A stretch of DNA of 46,857 nucleotides, taken from contig JAFGIS010000171.1 in NCBI GenBank assembly GCA_016929495.1, positions 1-46,857 on the forward strand, given 5' to 3'. The translations under genes and the position numbers were made by a program. The notes below the pieces were generated by a model that had not been told where the DNA came from, ran no database searches, and was given only the letters and a program-made list of their open reading frames with translations. Below, in pieces: positions 33,994-43,069 of this stretch (its first letter is position 1; every line of letters starts with the position of its first letter). Origin of the DNA: Polyangiaceae bacterium (lineage in GTDB: Bacteria; Myxococcota_A; Polyangia; Polyangiales; Polyangiaceae).

Positions 33994-35508
33994 ATGTCCC
34001 TCAGACTCGTCAGAACATCGCTCGCGGTTGCCGCGCTTCTGTGTTGCTCTGCTTCGCTGTTGGCTCAGGAGTCGGAGGGTGATGCGGGGATTGCCGCTCG
34101 CCACCCTGGTGACCAGGGCATCGACGGCGATTCCGAGGTCGTGTTCGTCGAGGACTTCGAGGCGAGCCTGTCGGAGATCCTCGGGCGGTGGGAGGACGTC
34201 ACCAGTCCCGATTCGATGTCGCTGACCTCGGACGTGCCGGCGTCGAGCTCGGGGACCAACTCGCTACGGATGCACAAGACTCCAGGCGACGGGACCACGG
34301 GCGCTGCGCTGTACCGCCGGATCCAGCCTTCCGATGCGGAAGGCTACGAGCGGCTGTACGCACGCATGTACGTGAAGATCGGTGCGGCGGCAGACGTGAT
34401 CCACCACTTCGGGACCAATCTGGGCGGCAACAACCCGTCCACCCGGTGGCCGATGGTGAGCGCCGGGAATCGGACCGACGGCGACAGCAGTTTCTGGACC
34501 GGGATCGAGCCGTACGGCGAGGACTGGCGATGGGACTTCTACACCTACTGGATGGAGATGCGCAGCTGGGAGAACGATGACGGATCGGGCGACAGCTGCT
34601 ACGGGAATGCCTTCTTGCGAGACACGGCCGACGGCGATTGGGAGCCGATCGGGCCCCGGGTGCGCCGCGGGGAGTGGGTGTGCGTCGAGATGATGGTTCA
34701 GGTGAACGACCTCGGCGAAAGCAATGGTGAGCAGGCGTTCTGGATCGACGGGCAACTGATCCGAGACGGCGGGCAGATCGTTTCGCACCTCGGCCCCGGA
34801 TACCCCAACGGGAGCTGGCTTCGCGACAAGTGGAGTCCCGAACCGGCAGGCCATCCGTTCGAGGGTTTCCGCTGGAGGACCGCGGCCGACCTGCTCGTGA
34901 ACTACGTGTGGCTGTACGTCTATACCGAAGAGGACAGCTACGATATCCCGGTTCAGTTTGACGATGTGGTCGTGGCCACGAGCTACATCGGGCCCCTGTA
35001 CAGCGGCAGCGGCGGCACGGGCGGAAGCGGCGGCAGTAGCGGCACCGGTGGCCGCAGCGGCAGCTCCGGCACCGCCAGCTCTGGTGGAGGCAGCAGTGGC
35101 ATGAGTGGTAGCCCGGGGATGGGAGGCAACGCCGGCGACGGTGAACGTCCAGCGTCCGGCGACGCTGCCGGCGATAGTGCGCGTCCGGCGTCCGGTGGTG
35201 GCGCCGGCGAAAGCGATCGTGGCACCGGCGCAAGCAGCGCGACCGGAGGTAGCAGTGCCGGCGGTGGCGACAGCGGGGGCGCGCGTGGCAGCGGTGCCGC
35301 CGGTCGCTCCGGCAGCGATAGCAGAGGCTCGGGCGGGAACGATGCCGGAGGCGTGCCGGGAGACGGTGGTGGTCCGAGCGGGTCTGACAGCACCAATGAC
35401 GACGGTGGCTGTGGTTGTCTCGTTGCGGGAAGCCTTCCCGGGCCGTCGTTGCCCGGTGCAGCGTTCACGGCTACGTTGCTGCTACTCGCTCGCCGGCGTC
35501 GGCGATGA
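33994..35508 (+). CDS. Secreted polysaccharide-lyase-like (concanavalin-fold) protein with MYXO-CTERM tail
   Basis: 504 residues from ATG 33994, with AGGAAGG upstream. Signal peptide VAALLCCSASLLAQ. Residues ~45-325 form a jelly roll that opens with FVEDFEASLSEILGRWED and includes LYARMYVKIG, IHHFGTNLGGNNPS-RWPMVSAG, GEWVCVEMMVQVND, GEQAFWIDGQLI and FDDVVVATSYIGP. These are the strand pattern and conserved W/E-M-M-V-x-x-N segment of PL14/heparin-lyase-like carbohydrate-active proteins. Then a ~150-residue Gly/Ser-rich linker, Gly-Cys-Gly-Cys, hydrophobic helix and RRRRR. I infer surface display and sugar binding or cleavage; catalytic residues are not assigned. Confidence 0.83.
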   Translation: MSLRLVRTSLAVAALLCCSASLLAQESEGDAGIAARHPGDQGIDGDSEVVFVEDFEASLSEILGRWEDVTSPDSMSLTSDVPASSSGTNSLRMHKTPGDGTTGAALYRRIQPSDAEGYERLYARMYVKIGAAADVIHHFGTNLGGNNPSTRWPMVSAGNRTDGDSSFWTGIEPYGEDWRWDFYTYWMEMRSWENDDGSGDSCYGNAFLRDTADGDWEPIGPRVRRGEWVCVEMMVQVNDLGESNGEQAFWIDGQLIRDGGQIVSHLGPGYPNGSWLRDKWSPEPAGHPFEGFRWRTAADLLVNYVWLYVYTEEDSYDIPVQFDDVVVATSYIGPLYSGSGGTGGSGGSSGTGGRSGSSGTASSGGGSSGMSGSPGMGGNAGDGERPASGDAAGDSARPASGGGAGESDRGTGASSATGGSSAGGGDSGGARGSGAAGRSGSDSRGSGGNDAGGVPGDGGGPSGSDSTNDDGGCGCLVAGSLPGPSLPGAAFTATLLLLARRRRR

Positions 35509-35638
35509 GCCGCGCACCGCCGAGCTCGGGCAGCTGCTCCGGATGCGTGGACCGTCGACGAGTTCGCGATGATGTGGTTGCGGTCGAGCCGGACCCCTGA
35601 CGAGAAGCTTCGCGCCTCGTCTCTGCTACGCTTCGTGC

Positions 35639-37273
35639 ATGCTCACCGGGATGACACCGCTTGGACGCCTCGGCATATGCACGCTGCTGGTCGGGGGCGC
35701 CGCTGCATGCTCGAAGGGAGGAGGTACGAGCAGGGTCGGAGCGCTCCACGGCGCGCTCGCCCTCTCGCCGGTCCAAGAACAGAGCTTCGTGGATGCGCAC
35801 AACGGGGCGCGCTCGGAGGTGGCGCTCGGCACCCTCGGCAGCCAACCAGCCGCCTCGAACATGAACGAGCTGTTGTGGGACCCAGCGCTCGCCGCGGTGG
35901 CGCGCCAGCACGCCGAACGCTGTGTGTGGGAGCACAACGACAATCGCAGCACGGAGATGAGCGCGTTCGAGGAGTTGGCGACGTTCGTCTACCCTTCGGC
36001 CATCTACGTCGGCGAGAACCTCTACGCGTCGAGCCAGAACACGTTCGGTGGGTCGATGATCGAGGGTGCAATCACCGGGTGGGTAGGCGAGCAAGCCGGA
36101 TACACCTATACGAATCAGTACGTTCCGGCCGCGGGCCACTACACGCAGGTCGTGTGGGCCACAACGCGATACGTGGGTTGCGGCGTCGCCGAATGTCCAG
36201 CTATCACAGGCCTAACGGGCCCGTTTTGGGACGATGGCGGGGTCGTTGTCGTCTGCGACTACTTCCCCGGTGGCAACTACAGCGGCCAGTACCCCTACCA
36301 GACTGGAGCCGCGTGCACCTCCTGTGAGCCCGACCGCACCACCTGCAATGACGGTCTTTGTAGCGGCTGTCCTGACCCGAGCTTCAACGCGACGGGAAGC
36401 GCCGATCCGCCGGAGACCTGCGAAGCCTATCCAGGGACCGCAGGCGCGCCGGGTGTCGGTGGGGCAACTTGGACAGGCGGTAGCCCAGCAACAGGAGGCG
36501 ATGCCGGGGCGGGCGGTACGCCGACAACAGGTGGAACGGCCACTGGAGGCGACACCGGCAGCGGTGCGGCCCAGGCCACGGGCGGTGACACCGCCACAGG
36601 AGGAGCCTTGGCGCTAGGTGGTGAGGCCGGGATGAGTGGTGCGCCCACGACAGGCGGAATCGACGAAACGGGTGGTGCCACCGCCACAGGAGGAGCCTGG
36701 ACGATAGGTGGGGAGGCCGGGATGAGTGGTACGCCCACAGCAGGGGGAATCGACGAAACGGGCGGTGACACCGGCGCCAGCGGAGCCCAGGCAACAGGCG
36801 GCGAAGGCCCGGCACGCGGTGCCGGGACGGCAGGTGAGGCCATGGGAGTCGGCGGCTCGCGGACAGCTGGGGGAACAGCATCCGAGGGCGGGTCGCCGGC
36901 GTTGGGCGGAGCCCTGGGCACGGGCGCATCCCTCGCGAGCGGGGAGGGCGGGGCAGGTGTCGGTGGCACCACGACAGGCTCAGCTGGCGCGCCGCAGGGA
37001 GGTGCTCCCACGGGCGGGCGGATCCCATCCGGCGGGACATTCACCGAAGCGGGTGCCGCCTCGACAGCCGATGGCTTCCCTTCGTCCGGCGGCCCAGCGA
37101 GCGGCGGTGGTCCGTCGTCCGTCGCGACCGACGACGACGGCGGGTGTTCTTGCAGCACCCCCCGTCGCGGCAGCATGGGAGCCAGCGCGCTCTTGTTTCT
37201 GGCCTTCCTCGTCACCGCGCGGCGTCGCGGGCGCGTGGCGTGGGGGCACCAATCCACCCGGCGCAACCACTGA
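35639..37273 (+). CDS. CAP/SCP-domain secreted protein with Gly-rich linker and MYXO-CTERM tail
   Basis: 544 residues from ATG 35639; ATG 35651 is equally possible and no strong ribosome site decides. Signal peptide with lipobox-like AAAC. Residues ~45-220 are a CAP (SCP/TAPS, Pfam PF00188) domain: FVDAHNGARSEV, WDPALAAVARQHAERCVWEH, YVGENLYASS, GHYTQVVWATTRYVGCG (CAP1) and VVVCDYFPGGNYSGQYPY (CAP2), with the two His and two Glu of the cavity apparently present. A Cys-rich segment and a ~230-residue TGG/GGE linker follow, then GGCSCS, hydrophobic helix and RRRGR. Bacterial CAP proteins are secreted; biochemical role still open. Confidence 0.9.
   Translation: MLTGMTPLGRLGICTLLVGGAAACSKGGGTSRVGALHGALALSPVQEQSFVDAHNGARSEVALGTLGSQPAASNMNELLWDPALAAVARQHAERCVWEHNDNRSTEMSAFEELATFVYPSAIYVGENLYASSQNTFGGSMIEGAITGWVGEQAGYTYTNQYVPAAGHYTQVVWATTRYVGCGVAECPAITGLTGPFWDDGGVVVVCDYFPGGNYSGQYPYQTGAACTSCEPDRTTCNDGLCSGCPDPSFNATGSADPPETCEAYPGTAGAPGVGGATWTGGSPATGGDAGAGGTPTTGGTATGGDTGSGAAQATGGDTATGGALALGGEAGMSGAPTTGGIDETGGATATGGAWTIGGEAGMSGTPTAGGIDETGGDTGASGAQATGGEGPARGAGTAGEAMGVGGSRTAGGTASEGGSPALGGALGTGASLASGEGGAGVGGTTTGSAGAPQGGAPTGGRIPSGGTFTEAGAASTADGFPSSGGPASGGGPSSVATDDDGGCSCSTPRRGSMGASALLFLAFLVTARRRGRVAWGHQSTRRNH
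36601..36780 (+). repeat. 90-bp tandem repeat in the CAP protein linker
   Basis: AGGAGCCT... at 36601 and again at 36691, about 90 bp each with few changes (GGTGAGGCCGGGATGAGTGG against GGGGAGGCCGGGATGAGTGG), encoding GGEAGMSG-PT-GGIDETGG. It adds flexible linker length by slippage or unequal recombination. Confidence 0.8.
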
Positions 37274-37317
37274 GGGTGGCTGGTCGTCGAGAGGAATCGT
37301 CGGCTCCCTCGGGCGCC

Positions 37318-38001
37318 CTACCACGGCCATTCGCCGCCCTTGTAGTCCAGGAATCTGCCAGAGTCCTCGATCCGGAGCGCGTCCAGACGCGCTTTCATCG
37401 CCTGCACGCTCTGTTCGGTGGAAAGCTTGGCGTCCGGGCCTCCCATGTCGGTCTTCACCCATCCGGGATTGATCACACAGACCGTGATCCCACGAGGGGC
37501 GAGATCTCGAGCCAGCGTGTGCATGGCCATGTTCAGAGCGGCCTTGCTGCACCGATAGGCGTAGTAGCCGCCGCCGCCGTCTCCGATGCTTCCCATGCCG
37601 CTGGTGACCGCCACCATCTGCCTGCGGCGGCTTCTGGATACCGGTTCCAGCAGCGCCTCGCAAAGCAGCAACGGGCCCACGGTGTTGACGCGCAATACCT
37701 CGATCAACCCTTCGGGCTCGAGTTGTCCAAGCGACTTGCTCTGCGTGCCGATGACGCCAGCGTTGTTGAGCAGCAAGTCGATCGATTGGTCGCGTAGGTC
37801 GTAGGCGACTCTGCGAATGCATGCTGGATCGGCCATGTCGAGCTCGATGACGCGAAGCGACTCGGAACGGAGCCGATTCAGATCAGTGGCCGCGCTCGGC
37901 GCGCGACAGGCTGCGAGGACACTCCAACCGGCGGCCGCGTACTGACGACACAATTCGAGTCCGATGCCTCGGTTGGAACCGGTGACGAGCAAAGTGGGCA
38001 T
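37318..38001 (-). CDS. Short-chain dehydrogenase, CsgA/C-factor-like
   Basis: 227 residues from ATG 38001, with AAGGAG upstream. Classical SDR motifs: TGSNRGIG at 7-14, NNAG at 79-82, catalytic Ser134, Tyr149 and Lys153 (YRCSK), and PG-x-V-x-T-D near residue 177. Strand and helix order is typical. The short length and sequence resemble C-factor/CsgA-type SDRs that are common in myxobacteria and also found widely elsewhere. It therefore reduces or oxidises a small carbonyl/alcohol with NAD(P); a developmental signalling role cannot be read from sequence. Single gene, convergent to the CAP gene with 44 bases between stops. Confidence 0.92.
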   Translation of the reverse strand: MPTLLVTGSNRGIGLELCRQYAAAGWSVLAACRAPSAATDLNRLRSESLRVIELDMADPACIRRVAYDLRDQSIDLLLNNAGVIGTQSKSLGQLEPEGLIEVLRVNTVGPLLLCEALLEPVSRSRRRQMVAVTSGMGSIGDGGGGYYAYRCSKAALNMAMHTLARDLAPRGITVCVINPGWVKTDMGGPDAKLSTEQSVQAMKARLDALRIEDSGRFLDYKGGEWPW

Positions 38002-38324
38002 GGGGGCGATCTCCTTATTTCCCCCTGGGCCGAAGTCGCGTCCGCGTCAAGGCCCGCCGCCCCAGGCTGCAGGACGGATCCAGACGTCGGACCAACGTTG
38101 GGCGCACCCGGTTGGGTCTGACATCGAAGGCAAGCCGAGCTTGGCCCGACGTGACGAAGACACATCGTACTCCGCGAGAGGTCGACCAGCCGCGTGCGAA
38201 CGCTGCATCGTCTGCAACCGCATCCGGGATTGGGGTGGATGAGAACTCGTCGCAGCCGAAACCTGGCCGCTGACCAGCCCGATGGAAACCCCGTCGGACA
38301 GCGGGTGGCTGGGCAGGCGTCCGG
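38002..38324. other. Intergenic stretch, nothing recognised
   Basis: Lies between the TolB-like gene's stop and the SDR start, both minus strand. Holds the SDR ribosome site and presumably its promoter. No open frame with motif, no clear terminator. Confidence 0.4.
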
Positions 38325-39446
38325 CTACTCCTGACCGACGACTACGAGTGTCGAGTTCGGACCGGCAACGGAGACGGCGTTGCCGTCGAGGTCGAGGCAG
38401 GAGATGCCCTCAGCCTCTTCCAGCACGAGCCGCCCTGCACCACTCCACCGGTAGACGCACCACTGGCACTCGCGAAGTGAATGTGAATTCGCTGTCACCC
38501 TGTCGACAACGACCAGTTCCGAGATCGCCACCCCTTGCACCCGTCGCAGGCGGTGCACGTAGGCCAAATGCTTGCCGTCCGGCGAAAGCGATGGCCATTG
38601 GAACGTCCCGAACTCGCCGTCGGGCGTCATCGGAATTGGCTCGCCGGAGCCCAAGGTGGCCACAGCAACGTGCAGGCCGTCCATCCACGCTGCCTGCTCT
38701 CCAGTGATACGGAACTGGTCGAAACGGCGTTCGGGCGCCGCCTCCCGCAGGAGGGTGCGATGGCCTCCGTCGGGATTCACGGCGAAGAGGGCTCGGTTCC
38801 CTTGTAGCGAGATCCCCTCGACAACCACGCGGCGCGAGTCCGGTGCCCAACCGACGAAGTTCTTCAGGCCGCGCAGCAGCCGCACCGAGAAGTCCTTCGA
38901 GTCGAGCAACTCGAAGCCGAGGGTCTCGCCGTCCGGTCTCACCGCCAGCTCCTTCTCGAGCGCGAACCCGTCGCCATCGCCATACCCGACATGGAAGATG
39001 AAGTAGCGTCCGTCGGGGGACCAGCCCGAGAGCAGGATTTCGAGATCGGAGGCCCGACCAGGGGTGGGCTCACCAGGGTACGCGACGGGCCGTGGCTGGG
39101 ACGTCTTCACGTCCGTCATGACCAGCCTGCCCGATGAAAGGTGGGCAATGAAGCGGCCGTCCGGCGACAGCAGCGGTCGGTCCGAACCGACTCCGAGCTC
39201 GCCTGCCCCAGGGCAGTCAACGGGAACGCCCATCGAACTCGCGTTGCGTTTCGCCAGGTCGAATCGCCACAACCGATCCTGTCGGACGAAATAGAGCGTG
39301 GAGGCACCGCTTGCCGAACCGCCCGTCGGAGCGCCGGGAGCGGGCGCCTGGAACGTTGGTAGCGCCTCACGCACCTTCGGCGGGAAGGGTCGGGCTGCGC
39401 AGCCAGCGAACAGACAGCCGAGCACGACAGCCAGAGCGAACCTCAT
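38325..39446 (-). CDS. Lipoprotein with TolB/WD40-like (PD40) beta-propeller
   Basis: 373 residues from ATG 39446; the open frame reaches 39542 but only this ATG gives a lipoprotein signal (MRFALAVVLGCLFAGC, Cys16). A Pro/Ala linker follows, then six or so propeller blades marked by LSPDGRFIAHL, WSPDGRYFIFHVG, WAPDSRRVVVEG, LFAVNPDGG, LSPDGKHLAYV and YRWSGAGRLVLEE. These are PD40/TolB repeats as in the periplasmic TolB protein, but no TolB N-domain is present. Located in the periplasm or outer membrane; likely protein-protein interaction. Its neighbour upstream encodes the GH11-like lipoprotein (122 bases apart). Confidence 0.86.
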   Translation of the reverse strand: MRFALAVVLGCLFAGCAARPFPPKVREALPTFQAPAPGAPTGGSASGASTLYFVRQDRLWRFDLAKRNASSMGVPVDCPGAGELGVGSDRPLLSPDGRFIAHLSSGRLVMTDVKTSQPRPVAYPGEPTPGRASDLEILLSGWSPDGRYFIFHVGYGDGDGFALEKELAVRPDGETLGFELLDSKDFSVRLLRGLKNFVGWAPDSRRVVVEGISLQGNRALFAVNPDGGHRTLLREAAPERRFDQFRITGEQAAWMDGLHVAVATLGSGEPIPMTPDGEFGTFQWPSLSPDGKHLAYVHRLRRVQGVAISELVVVDRVTANSHSLRECQWCVYRWSGAGRLVLEEAEGISCLDLDGNAVSVAGPNSTLVVVGQE

Positions 39447-39568
39447 GGTCGTGGACCATAGCATTCCGGCTTCGCCGTCGCAGCGGACGCGGCCCCACAC
39501 GCAGATCTGTTGCCCGGGAAGACTGGCGGGCCGCGCCGACACGAGGGAACAGCGACGGAGAGGAACGA

Positions 39569-40801
39569 CTACTGTACCGTCAGGGTTGCCCTGGTGAACT
39601 CATACCTTCCACTACCGCCAAGCCCCTCCACGTAGAGCTCGACCGAGGCCAGTGCGCCCATGTGCAGTCCCATGTCGGCCCACTGGGAGAGGTGCTCGGA
39701 AATGGATAGGTGTCCGCAGTGGCGACTCTCCGTCCGGATACTGAAGGTCTCGTACCACGGCGTGGCGCCATCGCCGACCTGCGTGTGATAGACGGAGTAG
39801 GTGCTGCCGTCGACGGTGATGGTGCCCCTACTCTGGTAGGAGATGGGAAGGGTGCCATCCGGTTCGTTCACCCAATCCTCGAGGATGTAGAAGTCCACCG
39901 GTGGGTCATGCATCCGCCCATGGACTCCGATGAGGACCGCACCGCTGCCAGTCCCGGTGAAGGCGAACTCCGATGAGAAGGTTCCGACTTGATCGTGGGG
40001 CAGGGTTGCGTCGTACTCCAAGCCAGCACGCGCGAAGAAGTCCGAGGCATCAGTCCATTCGGCTTTGAACGTGGCCTCGTCACCAAACACCGTCATGCAC
40101 CCCGACTCCGGCTTGTTCATCCAGATGCCGAAGTGGTAGCCGTCCAGGTCGACCGAGATGTTGTCGCAGTACGTCGTGCCACCTGAGTGGATCGTCCCAG
40201 GATCCTCGCACGGCCCAGCACCTGCGGTTGCAGCGCCGCCGGTCGCGGCACCGGCGGCTTCGACACCACCGGTTTCGCCGCCTCCGTTTTCGACACCACC
40301 CGCATCGACACCCCCGGTTGCGGTGCCACCCGTCGCGTCGCCGCCGGAGGAGCCGCCACCGACGCCGCCAGTGGCATCGCCAGCCCTCCCACCGGTCCCA
40401 TGACCTCCGCTACCCCCCACGGGGTCGCCGCCGACACCGCTGCCACCCGTCTGACTGCTGCCGCCCGTGTGACTGCTGCCGCCCATGTGACTGCTGCCGC
40501 CTGTGGGACCGCTGCCGCCCATGTGACTGCTGCCGCCCGTGGGACCGCCGCCGGCCAGGCCACCGCTGCCGGCGCCGCCGGTGCTCCCGTCCGCTCCGCC
40601 AGTACCCGCAGTCCCGCCGGCATTGGCCTCACCCCTGCCACCCGTACCCGGCACCGCGTCATCTGCGCTTCCGCCCGTCGCGGGGTGAGTGGCTACGGTC
40701 CCAGCCTCGGCCCCGTATTGCGAGTTGGTGGACGAGGTGCCCGAACAGGCACCAGCCGCTGCCGCCAGCATCCCCATCACCGATCCAGCAACCCACCGCA
40801 C
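39569..40801 (-). CDS. GH11 xylanase-like lipoprotein with Asp at the nucleophile position
   Basis: 410 residues from GTG 40801, chosen because AAGGGAG is ten bases upstream and the signal (GSVMGMLAAAAGAC) becomes N-terminal; the frame is open to 40969. A Gly/Ser/Thr linker (~30-195) includes six-residue TGGSSH repeats. Residues ~197-410 follow the GH11 jelly roll: FGIWMNK, GTFSSEFAFTGTGS, VLIGVHGRMHDPPVDFYILEDW, DGSTYSVYHTQVG, WYETFSIRTESR, HLSQWADMGL, and YVEGLGGSG. In GH11 the strand P-L-V-E-Y-Y-I-V holds the nucleophile Glu; here it is Asp303. The acid/base Glu is present (Glu392). It may therefore be a sugar-binding or altered enzyme. Attached to the envelope by lipid. Confidence 0.8.
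   Translation of the reverse strand: MRWVAGSVMGMLAAAAGACSGTSSTNSQYGAEAGTVATHPATGGSADDAVPGTGGRGEANAGGTAGTGGADGSTGGAGSGGLAGGGPTGGSSHMGGSGPTGGSSHMGGSSHTGGSSQTGGSGVGGDPVGGSGGHGTGGRAGDATGGVGGGSSGGDATGGTATGGVDAGGVENGGGETGGVEAAGAATGGAATAGAGPCEDPGTIHSGGTTYCDNISVDLDGYHFGIWMNKPESGCMTVFGDEATFKAEWTDASDFFARAGLEYDATLPHDQVGTFSSEFAFTGTGSGAVLIGVHGRMHDPPVDFYILEDWVNEPDGTLPISYQSRGTITVDGSTYSVYHTQVGDGATPWYETFSIRTESRHCGHLSISEHLSQWADMGLHMGALASVELYVEGLGGSGRYEFTRATLTVQ
40449..40556 (-). repeat. 18-bp tandem repeats in the GH11-like protein linker
   Basis: Six units of 18 bp (variants of GTGTGACTGCTGCCGCCC on the plus strand) encode GGSSHT/GGSGPT-type hexapeptides of the flexible linker. Confidence 0.85.
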
Positions 40802-40990
40802 GATCAGGACGCTCCCTTCAGGCCTGCCAGCCCCCGCAAGGGTACTCGCTCGCCAGCGTCCTGCAAGCTGGGCCACGGGTAGCCGACTAGAGTGACCCAG
40901 GTGTCCAGTGGGGGGAAATTTGTTTGCGCAACGCGGACGGATGAAGCCGCTCCGCGGCAGCGCCGCCACCGAATCGGACGGCGCAGTGCC

Positions 40991-42157
40991 TCAGCCGCCC
41001 CGAACCGCACTCGCCACGGGGATCCGTCGCCGGATAAGCCGTTCGATGTCCGTGAGCAGACCGCGCTCTTCGTGGTCGCAGAACGAGATCGCCTGGCCCA
41101 CTGCGCCCGCGCGTCCGGTTCTGCCGATGCGGTGCACGTAGCTTTCGGCGACGTTCGGTAGATCGTAGTTGATGACGTGAGTGATGCCCTGCACGTCGAG
41201 GCCGCGTGCCGCGATGTCGGTTGCGACCAGAACGTGGGTCGTCCCGCGACGGAAGGCCTCCAGCGCTCGCTCGCGAGCATTCTGCGACTTGTTGCCGTGG
41301 ATGGCCGCCGCGCCGACCCCGGCCCGGACCAACTGCTTGGCGACCCGGTCGGCGCCGTGCTTGGTGCGCGTGAAAACCAACGCTCGTTCGATGCCGCCCT
41401 GGGTCAGCACCTTGGTGAGCAGGGAGCGCTTGTTGGGCCTGCCAACGAAGTACACGGCCTGCTCCACGGTTTCGGCCGCGAGCGTCCGTGGCGTGACCGA
41501 TACCCTGACCGGATCCGACAGGATAGTGCGGGACAGCGCCGCGATCGGTGCCGGCATGGTTGCAGAGAAGAGCAGCGTTTGGCGCTGCTTCGGTATTGCA
41601 GCGATGATCTGCCGCACGTCGTGGATGAATCCCATGTCGAGCATGGTGTCGGCCTCGTCGAGGACGAGGATCTCGAGCGCTCGGAGGTCGACCAGCCTCT
41701 GCCGCATCAGGTCCAGCAGACGTCCAGGGGTGGCCACCACGACTTCGGGCTTGCGTGATAGGTCGCGCTCCTGGCCCCGCTGTGAGACGCCTCCGTAGAG
41801 GACCGTGTGCTCGAGTCCCAGATTCCGACCGTACGCCGTCACGCGGCCGGCGATTTGAGCGGCGAGCTCGCGGGTTGGCGCCAAGACGAGCGCACGCAGC
41901 ACGCCGGGCAGGCGCCGCTCGTCGAGGCGCTGGAGCATGGGCAGCACGTACGCGGCCGTCTTGCCGGTTCCGGTTTGTGCACAGCCGAGCACGTCCCGTC
42001 CAGCGAGCACCGAGGGAATGGTTTCGCACTGTACGGGCGTGGGTGTGACGTAGCCTTCGTGCAAAGCGGCGCCGACCAGAGCCGGGGCTATCCCCAGAGC
42101 GGTGAAGGGTGAGGCGGCGACCCGCTCAGGCGAGTAGACCGAGCGCTCGGGGCTCAC
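40991..42157 (-). CDS. rhlE: DEAD-box RNA helicase (RhlE type)
   Basis: 388 residues if translation begins at GTG 42157. The frame is open to GTG 42616 (541 residues), but the extra N-terminus is Arg/Pro-rich and unlike known helicases, so the start is uncertain. Motifs in order: FTALG (Q-motif Phe) with [12 protein letters not shown] (I), PTRELA (Ia), GG and TPGRLLD (Ib), DEAD (II), SAT (III), [12 protein letters not shown] (IV), TDIAARGLD (V), HRIGRTGR (VI). It uses ATP to remodel RNA, likely in ribosome assembly or mRNA decay at low temperature. It ends shortly after motif VI, without the long basic tail of E. coli RhlE. Confidence 0.92.
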   Translation of the reverse strand: MSPERSVYSPERVAASPFTALGIAPALVGAALHEGYVTPTPVQCETIPSVLAGRDVLGCAQTGTGKTAAYVLPMLQRLDERRLPGVLRALVLAPTRELAAQIAGRVTAYGRNLGLEHTVLYGGVSQRGQERDLSRKPEVVVATPGRLLDLMRQRLVDLRALEILVLDEADTMLDMGFIHDVRQIIAAIPKQRQTLLFSATMPAPIAALSRTILSDPVRVSVTPRTLAAETVEQAVYFVGRPNKRSLLTKVLTQGGIERALVFTRTKHGADRVAKQLVRAGVGAAAIHGNKSQNARERALEAFRRGTTHVLVATDIAARGLDVQGITHVINYDLPNVAESYVHRIGRTGRAGAVGQAISFCDHEERGLLTDIERLIRRRIPVASAVRGG

Positions 42158-42616
42158 GCGCGCGGTGCCTTTGTAGGAGGCCGACGGGCCTGGCGGACAG
42201 GCGCGCCGCGGCGGAACGGCAGCGCGAGCACTGTGCTCGAACACGGCCGGGCCCCGGACCGCGTGCTCCGGCGGTCGACAGGATCGGACGGGAAACGCCG
42301 TCCGAGTTGGGTCCTGTGCTGGCTGATGTCTCCGCTTGGGCTTTGCCGCACCACGAAGGCGGCGAGCACGCGCGTCGGTGGAGCCTGAAGCCGACGGACG
42401 TTCGTTCTGAAGGTAGCCTTTGCGCGTATCGGACGCGGGGCCGCGTGCGCCAAGGTTGCCGAAGGATGTGACGCGGTGGGGACGCGAAGCGGGCAGGGGA
42501 TGCGACGAGTCGGCTCGTCGCTGAAACGAAGAACTCACGAACAAACACTCTGTCTCGCGGCGCGCAGCTGCAGTCTGAGCCCCTCGCGTGCGTGCCGCGA
42601 TGCTGCGGAAGGGCAC

Positions 42617-43069
42617 GGCGCCGCCAGTCCTATGATGGGCGCCTTCACGTACCCTTCGAACGGTTGTCTCGCGGCGCCTGGGTTGCGGGCCGAACGGTCC
42701 TGCGACGGGCGCGCGAACTCGTCAAAAAGCTCGTGACGCCCCTGTGTAGCTCATGTCGGTCGGTGCGGCAACTCCGGCGGGCCCGAGCCAGTCCGGCGCG
42801 CAGCGACGCCCCGGAGGCGTTCCTCCACGGCACGAATGCTTTTCGGACACGGATGGCTCGGACGGGCTCATCTGCGTGGACGCAGTTCGCCTGCTAGCGT
42901 TCCGCAGAACGGAACGCTTCGGACCATCATCCCGGATGGAAAGGACCGTCGGGCGGGCACCGAGGACGACGTTCGAATACCACCGACGTAGCCTTGGGAG
43001 TCTCGGGGCCGCGGCACCGGGTCGCGGCTCGAGCGCAGAGGCGCCGCCCCGGACTCTCTGGCCGCAAGC
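42617..43069. other. Intergenic stretch, nothing recognised
   Basis: Between the transporter stop (43070, minus) and the helicase's largest possible frame. Open frames are Arg/Ser-rich shadows with no signals. The bases from 42158 to 42616 may be the helicase's long 5' leader or N-terminal extension. Confidence 0.4.

Noticed and set aside
40449..40556. 18-bp direct repeats as regulatory iterons
   Set aside because: They lie in frame inside a coding region and encode a Gly/Ser linker, and the period is a multiple of three.
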